This document shows, piece by piece, positions 51,995 to 60,871 of a stretch of 64,000 nt of DNA. A program made the position numbers and the translations under genes. The notes beneath the pieces are model-generated. The model saw nothing but the letters and a program-made list of their open reading frames with translations, had not been told where the DNA came from and made no database searches. Origin of the DNA: Methanomassiliicoccus sp. (GTDB lineage Archaea; Thermoplasmatota; Thermoplasmata; Methanomassiliicoccales; Methanomassiliicoccaceae). Position 1 is the stretch's first letter, and each line of letters opens with the position of its first letter. The stretch lies in assembly GCA_016109435.1 (NCBI GenBank), contig JAEILR010000002.1, forward strand, positions 62,001-126,000. The letters run 5' to 3'.

Positions 51995-52004
51995 AGGATA
52001 TTTA
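51995..52004. promoter_or_regulatory. Shared divergent TATA-like element (small gene / nob1)
   Basis: GGATATTTAG reads as a TATA-like box in both directions, 23 nt from ATG 51977 and 47 nt before GTG 52047. Confidence 0.4.
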
Positions 52005-52046
52005 GCGGTTGCGAAGGTTTTTCTCGGCCTTCCGTAATGATGGTCC

Positions 52047-52511
52047 GTGCGATACGTCCTCGATACATCCGCCCTGTTCTCAATGCAGGACCTGCCCCCT
52101 GGCGAGGTCTTTGCCACCGCCGGGGTGGTGGCCGAGCTGAGGAAGTACGGGGACCAGCGGATAAGGTACTGGGAGGACATGTTGATGATCTCCTCCCCTA
52201 CCCCCGCGGCCCTGGCCTCGGTACGCAAGGCCGCCGCTTCCACGGGCGACGATGCCCGCCTCTCTCCCACCGACAGCGAGGTCCTGGCCCTGGCCCTGGA
52301 CCTGGGAGCCGTCCTGCTCACCGACGACTACTCCATCCAGAACCTGGCCAAGGTGATGGGGGTGCAGTATCGGGGGGTCGGCCTGAAGGGCATCAAGGAG
52401 GTCATAAGGTGGAAGTACCGGTGCACCGGCTGCCGGAGGGAGTGGGACGAGAACCATCCCGACTGCCCGGTGTGCGGCAGCCCCCTGCGGTCCTCCAGAT
52501 CACGGAAATGA
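52047..52511 (+). CDS. nob1: Nob1-like PIN endonuclease with zinc ribbon
   Basis: rRNA-processing nuclease of 154 aa. The PIN domain has VLDTSALFSMQDLP, DARLSPTDSEVLALALDLGA and VLLTDDYSIQNLAK with acidic metal ligands. The C-terminal zinc ribbon is CTGCRREWDENHPDCPVCG. This layout matches archaeal Nob1, which cuts the 3' end of 16S rRNA. GTG 52047 is the start. The end overlaps the lipid reductase by 12 nt. Confidence 0.94.
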   Translation: MRYVLDTSALFSMQDLPPGEVFATAGVVAELRKYGDQRIRYWEDMLMISSPTPAALASVRKAAASTGDDARLSPTDSEVLALALDLGAVLLTDDYSIQNLAKVMGVQYRGVGLKGIKEVIRWKYRCTGCRREWDENHPDCPVCGSPLRSSRSRK

Positions 52512-53588
52512 GGGCTTGCACCGGATGATGTTGCCCATCCGTCGCTCTCCGAGGAACCTCATGGAGAACTCCAGCCTTCGGGGGCTTCCGAAGAACAATG
52601 AGGCCAGCATCTTGGTGTGGACCGCGGTGCGGAGAGGCTTGTACACCTGCTCCTTCCACCTGTCCTCGTACAAGGAGAGGGGAACGCCGTCTTTCAGGTG
52701 CTCGGCGATGACCCGCCCGGCGATGCGGCCGCAGATCATGGCGATCGGGATACCTCCTCCGTTAACCGCGATGACATGGCCGGCGGCGTCCCCCACCACC
52801 AGCCCGGACTCGGTGAAGGTCCGGCCGATGGGGCCGCTGGACGGCACGTATTTGCCCACCGGACGACCGACGGTCTGCAGCCCCCGGTTCTTGATGAACG
52901 TCTGTAGATAGTCTCCCACCCGGCCGTCGGAGAACTTCGGAGCAACGCCCACGCCGATGTTGGCGCCTTCCTTCTTGGGCATCACCCAGGCATACGCGCC
53001 GGGCGCTATGCCTCCGAAGTGCATCTCCACCACCGGCTCGAAATCCCCTACCGCGTGGGACGTGATGGCCGGATACAGGTCCTGGTTCCTCGGCAGGCCG
53101 AGGTCCCTGGCGACCCTGGAGACCGGTCCGTCGGCGCCCACCACCACCTTGGCGCGGTATGTCGCCTCCCTGGTGCTGACCTCGTTGCCCTTGACCGAGG
53201 TCACCTGGGCCCCGGTGACGATCTTCGCCCCGGCCTTCTCCGCCCTTGAGGCCAGATGGCTGTCGAAGCGGTCCCGATAGGTGGTGTAACCCCGGAAGGG
53301 GAGGTCGAAGCTGCGGGGCTTGGGCGACATGATCCGGATCAGATCGGTATGCCGAGACACCAGTGACGAAGGGACGTCGAACAGCGGGTCCAGGTCCGGA
53401 GCGTTGGGCAGGATGGCCTTGACCTCCTCGGTCACCGGCATGAACTCCCCGCAGGCCACCGGGGTGCCCACCGCCTTCTTCCGCTCCAAGACCAGCACGC
53501 GCGCCCCGCCCAGGGCGGCGTGCTCCGCGGTGGTGGTGCCGGCCGGCCCCGCCCCCACGATCACCACGTCGAAATCGGTGTTCATCAC
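52500..53588 (-). CDS. Geranylgeranyl reductase family flavoprotein (lipid operon)
   Basis: A 362-aa FAD-dependent reductase with VVIVGAGPAGTTTAEHAALG, GTPVACGEFMPVTEEVKAIL, and GLVVGDAAGHVIAVNGGGIP. It saturates geranylgeranyl chains of archaeal ether lipids. It starts 4 nt inside the polyprenyl synthase gene, a lipid operon. The paralogue at 7.5 kb shares the overall layout. Start may be ATG 53588 or 53585. Confidence 0.93.
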   Translation of the reverse strand: MMNTDFDVVIVGAGPAGTTTAEHAALGGARVLVLERKKAVGTPVACGEFMPVTEEVKAILPNAPDLDPLFDVPSSLVSRHTDLIRIMSPKPRSFDLPFRGYTTYRDRFDSHLASRAEKAGAKIVTGAQVTSVKGNEVSTREATYRAKVVVGADGPVSRVARDLGLPRNQDLYPAITSHAVGDFEPVVEMHFGGIAPGAYAWVMPKKEGANIGVGVAPKFSDGRVGDYLQTFIKNRGLQTVGRPVGKYVPSSGPIGRTFTESGLVVGDAAGHVIAVNGGGIPIAMICGRIAGRVIAEHLKDGVPLSLYEDRWKEQVYKPLRTAVHTKMLASLFFGSPRRLEFSMRFLGERRMGNIIRCKPSFP

Positions 53589-54550
53589 GAGCTCCGCTCC
53601 AGGACCGAGTCGGCGAGGGCCACCAGCGAGTCCCGGTATATGGACGGCGGGATGCCCTCCAGCGATGCCAGGGCCAGGTCCCGCAGCCGCTTGGCATGGT
53701 CCCTGGCGACGTCCAGGGCATCGGTCGCCCGCACCAGCTCCAGCACCTCGTCGATCTCCGCGGCGGTCTTCTCTCCCTTCTGGAATATCTCCCTGATCCG
53801 CTCCGAGCCGGGATAGTGGCCCTGCATGGCGATCATCAGGGAGAGGTTGGCCTTGCTCTCCAGGATATCCATGCCCAGCGGCTTGCCCATCCGGCCCTCC
53901 TGGCCGGTCAGATCCAGGATGTCATCGACGATCTGGAAGGCGTACCCGATGTTGAGCGCGTAACGGCCCAGGGCGGCGATGTCCTCGGCCGACCCCCCTC
54001 CCACGTACGCTCCCACCTGGGCGATGGCCTCGATGGGGCGGGCGGTCTTCCCCCCGATGATGGACATGTACGTTTCCAGAGGGGTCTCGGAGTCCCGCTC
54101 CTCCTCGATCTGCAGCATCTCGCTCTCGGCCATCGCCACACAGGCGTCGGCCACTATTCCGATTATCTCGGGGGCCTCTCCACCCAGGCGGAAGCCCTGC
54201 ACGAACAGGAAGTCACCGGTGATCAACGCCCGGTGGACCCCGTACTTACGGTGCGCAGAAATCTCTCCCCTCCGGGTGTCCGAACCGTCATTGATATCGT
54301 CATGGAGCAGGGTGGCGGAGTGGATGAGCTCGAAGGCCGCGGCGAGCTTGACGGCCCGGTCCAGGTCCGTACCGCCCACACTATGGAACGCCAAAAGGGC
54401 GATACCCGGCCTAATCCTCTTGCCGCCCGCCCGGATCACGTGCATCGCTATCTCGGTGAGAAGGGGCTGTTGGGAACGAACGCTCCTCGCGATCTCCTCC
54501 TCCACGAGGCGGAGATCATCATGCAACGGGGCGTCCCAGCGCACTGCCAT
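53585..54550 (-). CDS. idsA: Polyprenyl (geranylgeranyl) diphosphate synthase
   Basis: Isoprenyl chain elongase of 321 aa. First aspartate-rich motif is LLHDDINDGSDTRRG, second IVDDILDLTG, with GGKRIRP at the N terminus. Residues before the first motif (HSATL) suggest a C15-C20 product. A TATA-like TTAAGTAA about 27 nt before ATG 54550 fits a leaderless start. Overlaps the geranylgeranyl reductase by 4 nt and so feeds it directly. Confidence 0.95.
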   Translation of the reverse strand: MAVRWDAPLHDDLRLVEEEIARSVRSQQPLLTEIAMHVIRAGGKRIRPGIALLAFHSVGGTDLDRAVKLAAAFELIHSATLLHDDINDGSDTRRGEISAHRKYGVHRALITGDFLFVQGFRLGGEAPEIIGIVADACVAMAESEMLQIEEERDSETPLETYMSIIGGKTARPIEAIAQVGAYVGGGSAEDIAALGRYALNIGYAFQIVDDILDLTGQEGRMGKPLGMDILESKANLSLMIAMQGHYPGSERIREIFQKGEKTAAEIDEVLELVRATDALDVARDHAKRLRDLALASLEGIPPSIYRDSLVALADSVLERSS

Positions 54551-54572
54551 GCGCGTGATAATACTGATTGAT

Positions 54573-54580
54573 TACTTAAC
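54573..54580 (-). promoter_or_regulatory. TATA box of idsA operon
   Basis: Minus-strand TTACTTAA equivalent (TTAAGTAA) centred about 27 nt before ATG 54550. Confidence 0.45.
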
Positions 54581-54676
54581 GGTTCTCAGAATCCGCCGAT
54601 GGCGAGGCATGGCTCCCTGGCCATGGGACGGAACGGCCGCGTCGGCCTGATCGCGGCGTTGAGGTCCCGGCCGAAG

Positions 54677-54684
54677 TTAATTAT
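54677..54684 (+). promoter_or_regulatory. TATA box for leaderless CBS gene
   Basis: TTAATTAT centred 27 nt before ATG 54708. Confidence 0.5.
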
Positions 54685-54707
54685 CCTCCCGGCTCCGAAC
54701 CAACAGC

Positions 54708-55136
54708 ATGATGGAGAGTACCGAGCAGACCAAGGAAGCGCAGGTGGCGGACTTCATGCACCCGGACCCGGCGACCGTGCCGTACGAGGGAACGCTGTAC
54801 GACGCCCTGGGGGTCATGATCGAGAGGGACCGTACCAGCGTGCTGGTGATGGACGGCAGGAACCTGGTAGGGATGATAGGGGACACCGACATCGGCCGGC
54901 TGGTGGCCAAGGGCGTGGACATAAAGAGGGCGCTGGTGCGCGATTTCGTGACCGCCTGCATCCTCACCGGGAACCAGCCCTGCGTGCAGATACGGCAGGA
55001 CGACACGGTGATGAACGCCCTGAGGGTGATGGACTCGTGGTCCGCATCTCAGATCGTGGTGGTGGATGAAAAAGACGAGGTGGTCGGGACGATCTCCGTC
55101 CTCGACGCGTTAAAAGGTTGGAACAAAGGGGTTTGA
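54708..55136 (+). CDS. CBS-domain-pair protein
   Basis: A 142-aa stand-alone CBS pair: ATVPYEGTLYDALGVMIERD, RTSVLVMDGRNLVGMIGDTD and later QDDTVMNALRVMDSWSASQI, VVGTISVLDALK. No catalytic domain. Likely an adenine-nucleotide sensor. Leaderless promoter. It converges on fpoN with a 3-nt gap and no other partner is adjacent. Confidence 0.88.
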   Translation: MMESTEQTKEAQVADFMHPDPATVPYEGTLYDALGVMIERDRTSVLVMDGRNLVGMIGDTDIGRLVAKGVDIKRALVRDFVTACILTGNQPCVQIRQDDTVMNALRVMDSWSASQIVVVDEKDEVVGTISVLDALKGWNKGV

Positions 55137-55139
55137 GCC

Positions 55140-56606
55140 TCAGAGGATCCCGAAGAGCGCCTCGGCGGCCTGCCTGCACAGGTCGATGATGGGGTCCGGC
55201 CAGATGCCGATGGCGATGGTCACCAGCACGCAGATGGCGATGGACGCGCTCATCGACCAGGGCAGCTTGAGCCTCTCCCTGGTAGCGCCTTCGTCCACGT
55301 ACATGTACTTGATCACGCGGACGTAATAGTACAGGGAGAGGGCGCTGTTCAGGATGCCCGCTACCGCTAGCCACACCATCCAGCTCTGCCCGGCGATCTG
55401 CGACGCGTCGATGGCCGACGAGAACAGGATCACCTTGCTCCAGAACCCGGACAGCGGCGGTATGCCGGCCAGGGCGAAGAGCAGGATGGCCATGGATAAA
55501 GCGATGAGCGGGGCCCGCTTGGCCAGGCCCTTGTAGTCGGAAATGTTCTCCCCCAGGGCGACGTAGGCGAGCGCGGCCACGATCATGAACGCCCCGCCCT
55601 TCATGAAGGCGTGGGTTATGATGTGGAAGATGCTCCCCTCCACCGCGAACGGGGTCGCGACCGCGAGGGCTATGATGAGGTAACCGGCCTGTCCGATGGA
55701 CGAATAGGCCAGCATACGCTTCATATTGGTCTGCTGCAGCGCCACCACGTTGCCGACGGTCATGGTCAGGATGGCCAGGATCGCGGCGAGGCCCTGCCAG
55801 TCCGCCTTCAGGGATATGAGCCCGATCAGGAAGACCTTGAACAGCAGGACCATCCCCATCTTCTTGGAGCTGGCGGCCAGCAGGCCGGCCACGGGGGTGG
55901 GAGCGCCCTCATAGACATCGGGGGCCCACATGTGGAAGGGCACGATCGCTACCTTGAAGCCGAACCCTGCCAGCACCAGGCCGATGGCCAGCATCAGGCC
56001 GGGGGTGAACCCGGAGAGGCCGGCCAGCGCGGTGTTGATGCCCGCGATGTTGGTGGTGCCCGCAAGCCCGAACAGCAGGGATATGCCGTACAGTGCCAGG
56101 GCCGAGGACAGGCCGCCGATGATGAGGTACTTCACCGACGCCTCCGCCCCGCGCTTGTCCTTCTTGCGGAAGGCGACCAGGGCGAAGGTGGCCAGCGAGG
56201 CGACCTCCAGGCCGGCGTACAGGACGATGAGGTCCAGGGCCATGGCTACCACCATCATGCCGGCCGTGGACAGCATGATGAGGGAGAAGTACTCCGCCTG
56301 ATGGCGGTCCTTCTCCACATATCTAGCCGATGTCAGCACGACGTAGAAGGCGACCGACAGGAACACCAGGGCGAACACCGCAGAGAACATGTCCATCTGC
56401 AGCAGAGGGGTATCGGTGCCCCCCATGACCGGCGGGAAGCCGTTCAGCATGTAGTTGATCACGAGGCCCATGGAGGCGATGATGCCTACCAGGGAGACCC
56501 CGGCGACGGCCCGGCTGGACTTGGCGGCCATGTGTATCGCGGGCAGTGCCGCGGCGAACCCTACCAGTACCAACACGGGGTACAACGCGCTATAGTCGAT
56601 TGCCAT
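55140..56606 (-). CDS. fpoN: Fpo/Nuo-type complex subunit N
   Basis: Antiporter-like membrane subunit, 488 aa, about 14 helices. Conserved lysines lie in ASSKKMGMVLLFKVFLIG and KRMLAYSSIGQAGYLIIALA, as in NuoN. Forms part of the proton-translocating arm. Last gene of the operon; no fpoO follows, the next gene being a convergent CBS protein. Confidence 0.95.
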   Translation of the reverse strand: MAIDYSALYPVLVLVGFAAALPAIHMAAKSSRAVAGVSLVGIIASMGLVINYMLNGFPPVMGGTDTPLLQMDMFSAVFALVFLSVAFYVVLTSARYVEKDRHQAEYFSLIMLSTAGMMVVAMALDLIVLYAGLEVASLATFALVAFRKKDKRGAEASVKYLIIGGLSSALALYGISLLFGLAGTTNIAGINTALAGLSGFTPGLMLAIGLVLAGFGFKVAIVPFHMWAPDVYEGAPTPVAGLLAASSKKMGMVLLFKVFLIGLISLKADWQGLAAILAILTMTVGNVVALQQTNMKRMLAYSSIGQAGYLIIALAVATPFAVEGSIFHIITHAFMKGGAFMIVAALAYVALGENISDYKGLAKRAPLIALSMAILLFALAGIPPLSGFWSKVILFSSAIDASQIAGQSWMVWLAVAGILNSALSLYYYVRVIKYMYVDEGATRERLKLPWSMSASIAICVLVTIAIGIWPDPIIDLCRQAAEALFGIL

Positions 56607-56607
56607 T

Positions 56608-58104
56608 TTAGATCACCCCGGTCAGTATGCGGGGAATCGAGGGCACGATGACGTCCATGATCAGCCTGGGGTAGATGCCGAACAGCGCGATCAGCCCGAT
56701 GAGGGCCGCCAGCGAAACGGTCTCGAACCAGTACGCATCGTGGACGTGCTCGGTGTCTATCTTGGTGGTCAGCTCGCCGAAGATGGTCCTCTGCATGGCC
56801 CATATGTAGTAGGCAGCGGTGATGGCCACGGTTATGATGGGTATCATGACCCACAGGCCGGCCCAGTCGTAGGTCGCGGTGAACACCGAGAACTCGGCCA
56901 TGAACCCGACCAGGCCGGGGAGACCGAGCGAGGCCATGAACCCGATCATCATCACTACCGCGACGATGGGCATCTTGACGGCCAGGCCTCCCAGCAGGGG
57001 AATCTCTCTGGTCCCCGCCTTGTGCTGGAACATCCCGCAGGTCATGAAGAGGACCGCCGTGATCAGGCCGTGGGCGAACATCTGGAACACCGCGGCGGCC
57101 ATGCCCAGATCGGTCATGGTGGCGATCCCCAGGAGCACTATGCCCATGTGGCTGATCGACGAGTAGGCGACCATCTTCTTGAGGTCGGTCTGGGCCAGGC
57201 AGGCGAAGGCGCCGTAGATGATGGACACCACACCGATGACCGCCAGGAGGACCTGCGCCTCCATGGTGACGTCGGGGAAGGTGAATACGTTCACCCGGAT
57301 GATACCGTATGAACCCATCTTCAGCAGCAGGCCGGCCAGTAGGACCGACCCGGCGGTGGGGGCCTGCACGTGAGCGTCCGGAAGCCAGGTATGGAACGGC
57401 ACCATCGGCATCTTGACGATGAAGCCGAACAGCAGCGCTCCGTAGATGACCAGCTGCAGCGCGTGGCCGATGTCCCCGGACACCGAGGCGATCTCTACCA
57501 TGTCGAAGCTGGGCTGGGGTAGCAGGGGGGCCGCCGTGAAGTACAGGGCGAAGATCCCCAGGAGCATCACCAGCGACGCGACATGGGTGTATATGAAGAA
57601 CTTTATGGACGCGTAGGCGCGGTTCGGTCCTCCCCATATCGCTATGAGGAAGTACATCGGGATCAGAACCACTTCCCAGAATATGTAGAACAGGAAGTAG
57701 TCCAGGGCCATGAACACGCCCATCACTCCCAGTTCCAGCAGCAGCATCAGGCCCATGTACTCCCTGGTGCGCTCCTCGACGTCCCATGAGAACAGGACGG
57801 CCAGGAAGACCAGCAGGGCGGACAGGAACACCAGCGGTATGCTGATGCCGTCGACGCCCAGGTGGTAGGTGATGCCCAGCTGGTTGACCCAGGCGTAGCT
57901 CTCCTCGAACTGGAACTCGGTCCCCAGCGGCGCGCTGAGGGAGAAGTTCATCAGCAGGAGCACGGAGAGCACCATGGTTATCCCGGAGAAGAACAGCGCC
58001 ATGTACTTGGCGACCTTGGGGTCCTTCCCCAGAGCGAAGGTGGCCAATGTCCCTATGAGGGGGACGATCAGCAGCAGCGAGAGTATCGGAATGTTCTCGA
58101 ACAT
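56608..58104 (-). CDS. fpoM: Fpo/Nuo-type complex subunit M
   Basis: Antiporter-like membrane subunit of 498 aa with about 14 helices. YAWVNQLGITYHLGVDGISI near the N terminus, KMPMVPFHTWLPDAHVQAPT and LKKMVAYSSISHMGIVLLGI are the NuoM markers with the conserved channel lysines and glutamate (LLELGVMGVF). Overlaps the fpoL stop by one base; SD GGAGG upstream. Confidence 0.96.
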   Translation of the reverse strand: MFENIPILSLLLIVPLIGTLATFALGKDPKVAKYMALFFSGITMVLSVLLLMNFSLSAPLGTEFQFEESYAWVNQLGITYHLGVDGISIPLVFLSALLVFLAVLFSWDVEERTREYMGLMLLLELGVMGVFMALDYFLFYIFWEVVLIPMYFLIAIWGGPNRAYASIKFFIYTHVASLVMLLGIFALYFTAAPLLPQPSFDMVEIASVSGDIGHALQLVIYGALLFGFIVKMPMVPFHTWLPDAHVQAPTAGSVLLAGLLLKMGSYGIIRVNVFTFPDVTMEAQVLLAVIGVVSIIYGAFACLAQTDLKKMVAYSSISHMGIVLLGIATMTDLGMAAAVFQMFAHGLITAVLFMTCGMFQHKAGTREIPLLGGLAVKMPIVAVVMMIGFMASLGLPGLVGFMAEFSVFTATYDWAGLWVMIPIITVAITAAYYIWAMQRTIFGELTTKIDTEHVHDAYWFETVSLAALIGLIALFGIYPRLIMDVIVPSIPRILTGVI

Positions 58105-60074
58105 CAGATCAAACCTCCGAAGATGATGAGGAGGATCACTATCACCGACACCCCCGCTACTACGAGGGCCGCGTAGGACTGCACGAAGCCGGTCTGCCCC
58201 CTGCGGAGGAAGTTGCCCAGCCTCGTGGTCACCGCGGCGAATCCGTTGACTATTCCGTCTATGACCTTGCGGTCGAACAGGTCAACGACCTTGGAGAGGC
58301 CGTAGACCAGCTTGAGGCCGATCCAGTCATAGGCGGCAGTGAACCCGTACCTGGCCAGGAGAAGGTCGTAGACCTTGCGGCGGGCCGGGGTGGCCACGAA
58401 TGCGTCGGGGTTTATGGTCTTTCTATAGTACATTAGGTAAGCAAGCGCGATGCCCAGCACGGCGACGGCGATGGACACATAGGTCAGCGGCTCCTCGAAG
58501 GTGTGGATTATCACATCGATCGGGGTGGCCTCATGAGCATGGAACATCGTCGGCACGATCAGGTTCTCGAAGCCCAGGAAGATCCCTACCAGTCCGGACA
58601 CCACTGCCAGTACGGCAAGGATGGCCAGAGGTACCCACATGACCTTGGGGGCCTCGTGCGCGTGGTCGTAGGCGTGGTGATCGCGCGGTTCCCCGGTGAA
58701 GGTCATGAACCACAGGCGGAACATGTAGAACGCGGTCATGAACGCCGTCAGGACGCCCATGATGTAGAGCAGGTAGAACAGCGGGTTCTCCGCTCCGGTC
58801 TCGAACACCACCGCCAGGATCTCGTCCTTCGAGAAGAAGCCGCTCCACACAGGTATGCCGGCGATGGAGATACAGCCCATCAGCATGACCCATTTGGTGA
58901 TCTTCAGCTTCTTGCCCAGTCCTCCCATCAACCTCATGTCCTCAGTATGCACGGCGTGGATGAAAGCGCCGGCGCTAAGGAACAGGAGGGCCTTGAAGAA
59001 CGCGTGGTTCATCAGGTGGAACATGCCGGCGGTGTAGCCGACGTTCGCCTCCTGAGTATGGAAGAACAGGTATCCGCCCGTTCCCAGCGCCAGGAACATG
59101 TATCCCAGCTGGCTGATGGTGGAGTAGGCGAGCACCCGCTTTATGTTGGGGTTGTTCAGGGCCATGGTGGCGGCCATGAGGGCGGTTATCCCGCCGATGA
59201 CGGCGATGATGAGCATCGTGTCCGGGGTCTCCACCATCACGGGGTAGGACCTGGCCACGAGGTACACACCGGCCTTGACCATGGTGGCGGCGTGAATGAG
59301 CGCCGACACGGTGGTCGGACCTTCCATGGCGTCGGGCAGCCAGTCGTGCAGCGGGAACTGCGCCGACTTGCCTATCGCCCCGCCGAAGATGAAGAACGTG
59401 CCCAGGGTGAGCAGCTCGTTGCCTCCGACGAAGGCGTCGACATTGTTGAAGATATAGTCGAAGTCCAGGTTGCCCTGGAAGCCGACGAAGAGGATGAACA
59501 GGCCCAGCATGAACATGATGTCCCCGATCCTGGTGACCAGGAAGGCCTTCTTGGCCGCCGAGGCGGCCGAGGGCTTGGTGTACCAGAACCCGATGAGCAG
59601 GTAGGAGCACAGGCCCACCAGCTCCCAGAAGATGAACATCTGCAGGAAGTTCGAGGCCAGGACCAGTCCGAGCATCACGCCGATGAACAGGGAGATGATC
59701 GCGTAGTAGCGGCGCTTCTTCTCCCCTTCCTCGTGCATGTAGCCGACGGAATAGATGACGACCAGGGTGGCGACGAACGACACCACGATCAGCATCAGGG
59801 CGGTCAGGTTATCGATGTATATGCCCATGTTGAAGGTGAACCCGGGCACGGACATCCAGTTCAGGCTCTGCTTGAACAGCCCGCCGGGGTAGCCTCCAGA
59901 CAATATCTCGTACGCTACCATCAGGGAGAGGAAGCAGGCAGCTGCCGCCATCAGGATGGCGACGTACCCGCCGTTCTCCGCTCTCTTGAACAGTTTGTTC
60001 CCCAGGAATCCGACCAGGACGAACGAGATCAGAGGAAGGATGGGGATCAACCAGGCTAGCTCGCTCCAGTACAT
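58104..60074 (-). CDS. fpoL: Fpo/Nuo-type complex subunit L
   Basis: Largest antiporter-like subunit, 656 aa. FLQMFIFWELVGLCSYLLIG, AQFPLHDWLPDAMEGPTTVS, NIKRVLAYSTISQLGYMFLA are typical NuoL segments, and the long C-terminal lateral helix region is present. I chose ATG 60074, six bases after GAGGTG, rather than GTG 60083, which lies within the SD. Overlaps nothing in frame; fpoK stops at 60077. Confidence 0.95.
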   Translation of the reverse strand: MYWSELAWLIPILPLISFVLVGFLGNKLFKRAENGGYVAILMAAAACFLSLMVAYEILSGGYPGGLFKQSLNWMSVPGFTFNMGIYIDNLTALMLIVVSFVATLVVIYSVGYMHEEGEKKRRYYAIISLFIGVMLGLVLASNFLQMFIFWELVGLCSYLLIGFWYTKPSAASAAKKAFLVTRIGDIMFMLGLFILFVGFQGNLDFDYIFNNVDAFVGGNELLTLGTFFIFGGAIGKSAQFPLHDWLPDAMEGPTTVSALIHAATMVKAGVYLVARSYPVMVETPDTMLIIAVIGGITALMAATMALNNPNIKRVLAYSTISQLGYMFLALGTGGYLFFHTQEANVGYTAGMFHLMNHAFFKALLFLSAGAFIHAVHTEDMRLMGGLGKKLKITKWVMLMGCISIAGIPVWSGFFSKDEILAVVFETGAENPLFYLLYIMGVLTAFMTAFYMFRLWFMTFTGEPRDHHAYDHAHEAPKVMWVPLAILAVLAVVSGLVGIFLGFENLIVPTMFHAHEATPIDVIIHTFEEPLTYVSIAVAVLGIALAYLMYYRKTINPDAFVATPARRKVYDLLLARYGFTAAYDWIGLKLVYGLSKVVDLFDRKVIDGIVNGFAAVTTRLGNFLRRGQTGFVQSYAALVVAGVSVIVILLIIFGGLI

Positions 60075-60076
60075 TA

Positions 60077-60379
60077 TTACCACCTCAGCAGGTTGATCTC
60101 GTCAAGACCGATGGTGTCCCTGGTCTTGTACAGATTCAGTATGATGGCCAGACCTACGGCGACCTCCGCGGCGGCGATGGCGATCGACACTAGGGCGAAG
60201 ACCATTCCGTTCAGGTTGCCGGAGTATGCGCTGAAGGCCACGAAGTTGATGTTGGCGGCGTTGAGCATCAGCTCCACGCTCATCAGCACCACGATGGCGT
60301 TCCTCTTGGTGAGCACGCCCACCGCGCCGATCACGAACAGGATGGCGGAGAGGGCCAGGAAGTACTCTAAGGCGATCAT
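60077..60379 (-). CDS. fpoK: Fpo/Nuo-type complex subunit K
   Basis: A 100-aa three-helix subunit. Conserved glutamates occur in VVLMSVELMLNAANINFVAF (E in SVE) and AIAAAEVAVGLAIILNLYKT, matching NuoK. Start overlaps fpoJ2 by 4 nt. Part of the proton path between FpoJ and the antiporter subunits. Confidence 0.95.
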   Translation of the reverse strand: MIALEYFLALSAILFVIGAVGVLTKRNAIVVLMSVELMLNAANINFVAFSAYSGNLNGMVFALVSIAIAAAEVAVGLAIILNLYKTRDTIGLDEINLLRW

Positions 60380-60606
60380 TCCTCTTCCTCCTGAGCGATG
60401 TATACTCCTCCAAGCATGGATACGAACAGGGTTATGCCAACGATGAGGATGGCCAGGCCGTACTGGTCGAAGACCACGCTGCTCAGCTCATCATTGTTGG
60501 TCGAGGTCAGGGCACCCGGCTCCCACTGGGTGACGAGGATGGTTCCCACCACCGCCACCAGGAACAGCACCAGGGCGACCGCCGTTATGGCATTGCGCTT
60601 ATTCAT
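60376..60606 (-). CDS. fpoJ2: Fpo/Nuo-type complex subunit J, C-terminal part
   Basis: A 76-aa two-helix protein (AITAVALVLFLVAVVGTILV and YGLAILIVGITLFVSMLGGV) with the end VYIAQEEEE, corresponding to the second half of NuoJ. FpoJ is split into two genes in several archaea. ATG 60606 has GGAGGTGA five bases upstream; GTG 60615 lies in the SD and is less likely. Overlaps fpoJ1 by 8 nt. Confidence 0.88.
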   Translation of the reverse strand: MNKRNAITAVALVLFLVAVVGTILVTQWEPGALTSTNNDELSSVVFDQYGLAILIVGITLFVSMLGGVYIAQEEEE

Positions 60607-60871
60607 TGCGCTCACCTCCGAGCAGACGGCGCTTGGTCAGCATGATACCGAACAGCATCAGGACCGCCACCGCGCCGACATAGATCATGATCTGGATGAT
60701 GGCCAGATATTCAGCGTTCAGGAAGATGTACACCATGCCCACGCACAGGAAGGCCAGGGTCAGCCACATGACGCTGCGAACTATCTCCTTGGACCATATG
60801 ATCATTATCGCGGAGATGATGGTCACCGCCGCGATGAACAGGAAGATCAGCAGATCCCATTCCACGGTCAT
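60599..60871 (-). CDS. fpoJ1: Fpo/Nuo-type complex subunit J, N-terminal part
   Basis: A 90-aa three-helix protein, the first half of NuoJ, with the conserved pi-bulge stretch LAIIQIMIYVGAVAVLMLFG. ATG 60871 overlaps the fpoI stop (ATGA) and has AGGAGGTG upstream; the longer frame to 60940 is inside fpoI. Confidence 0.92.
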   Translation of the reverse strand: MTVEWDLLIFLFIAAVTIISAIMIIWSKEIVRSVMWLTLAFLCVGMVYIFLNAEYLAIIQIMIYVGAVAVLMLFGIMLTKRRLLGGERNE

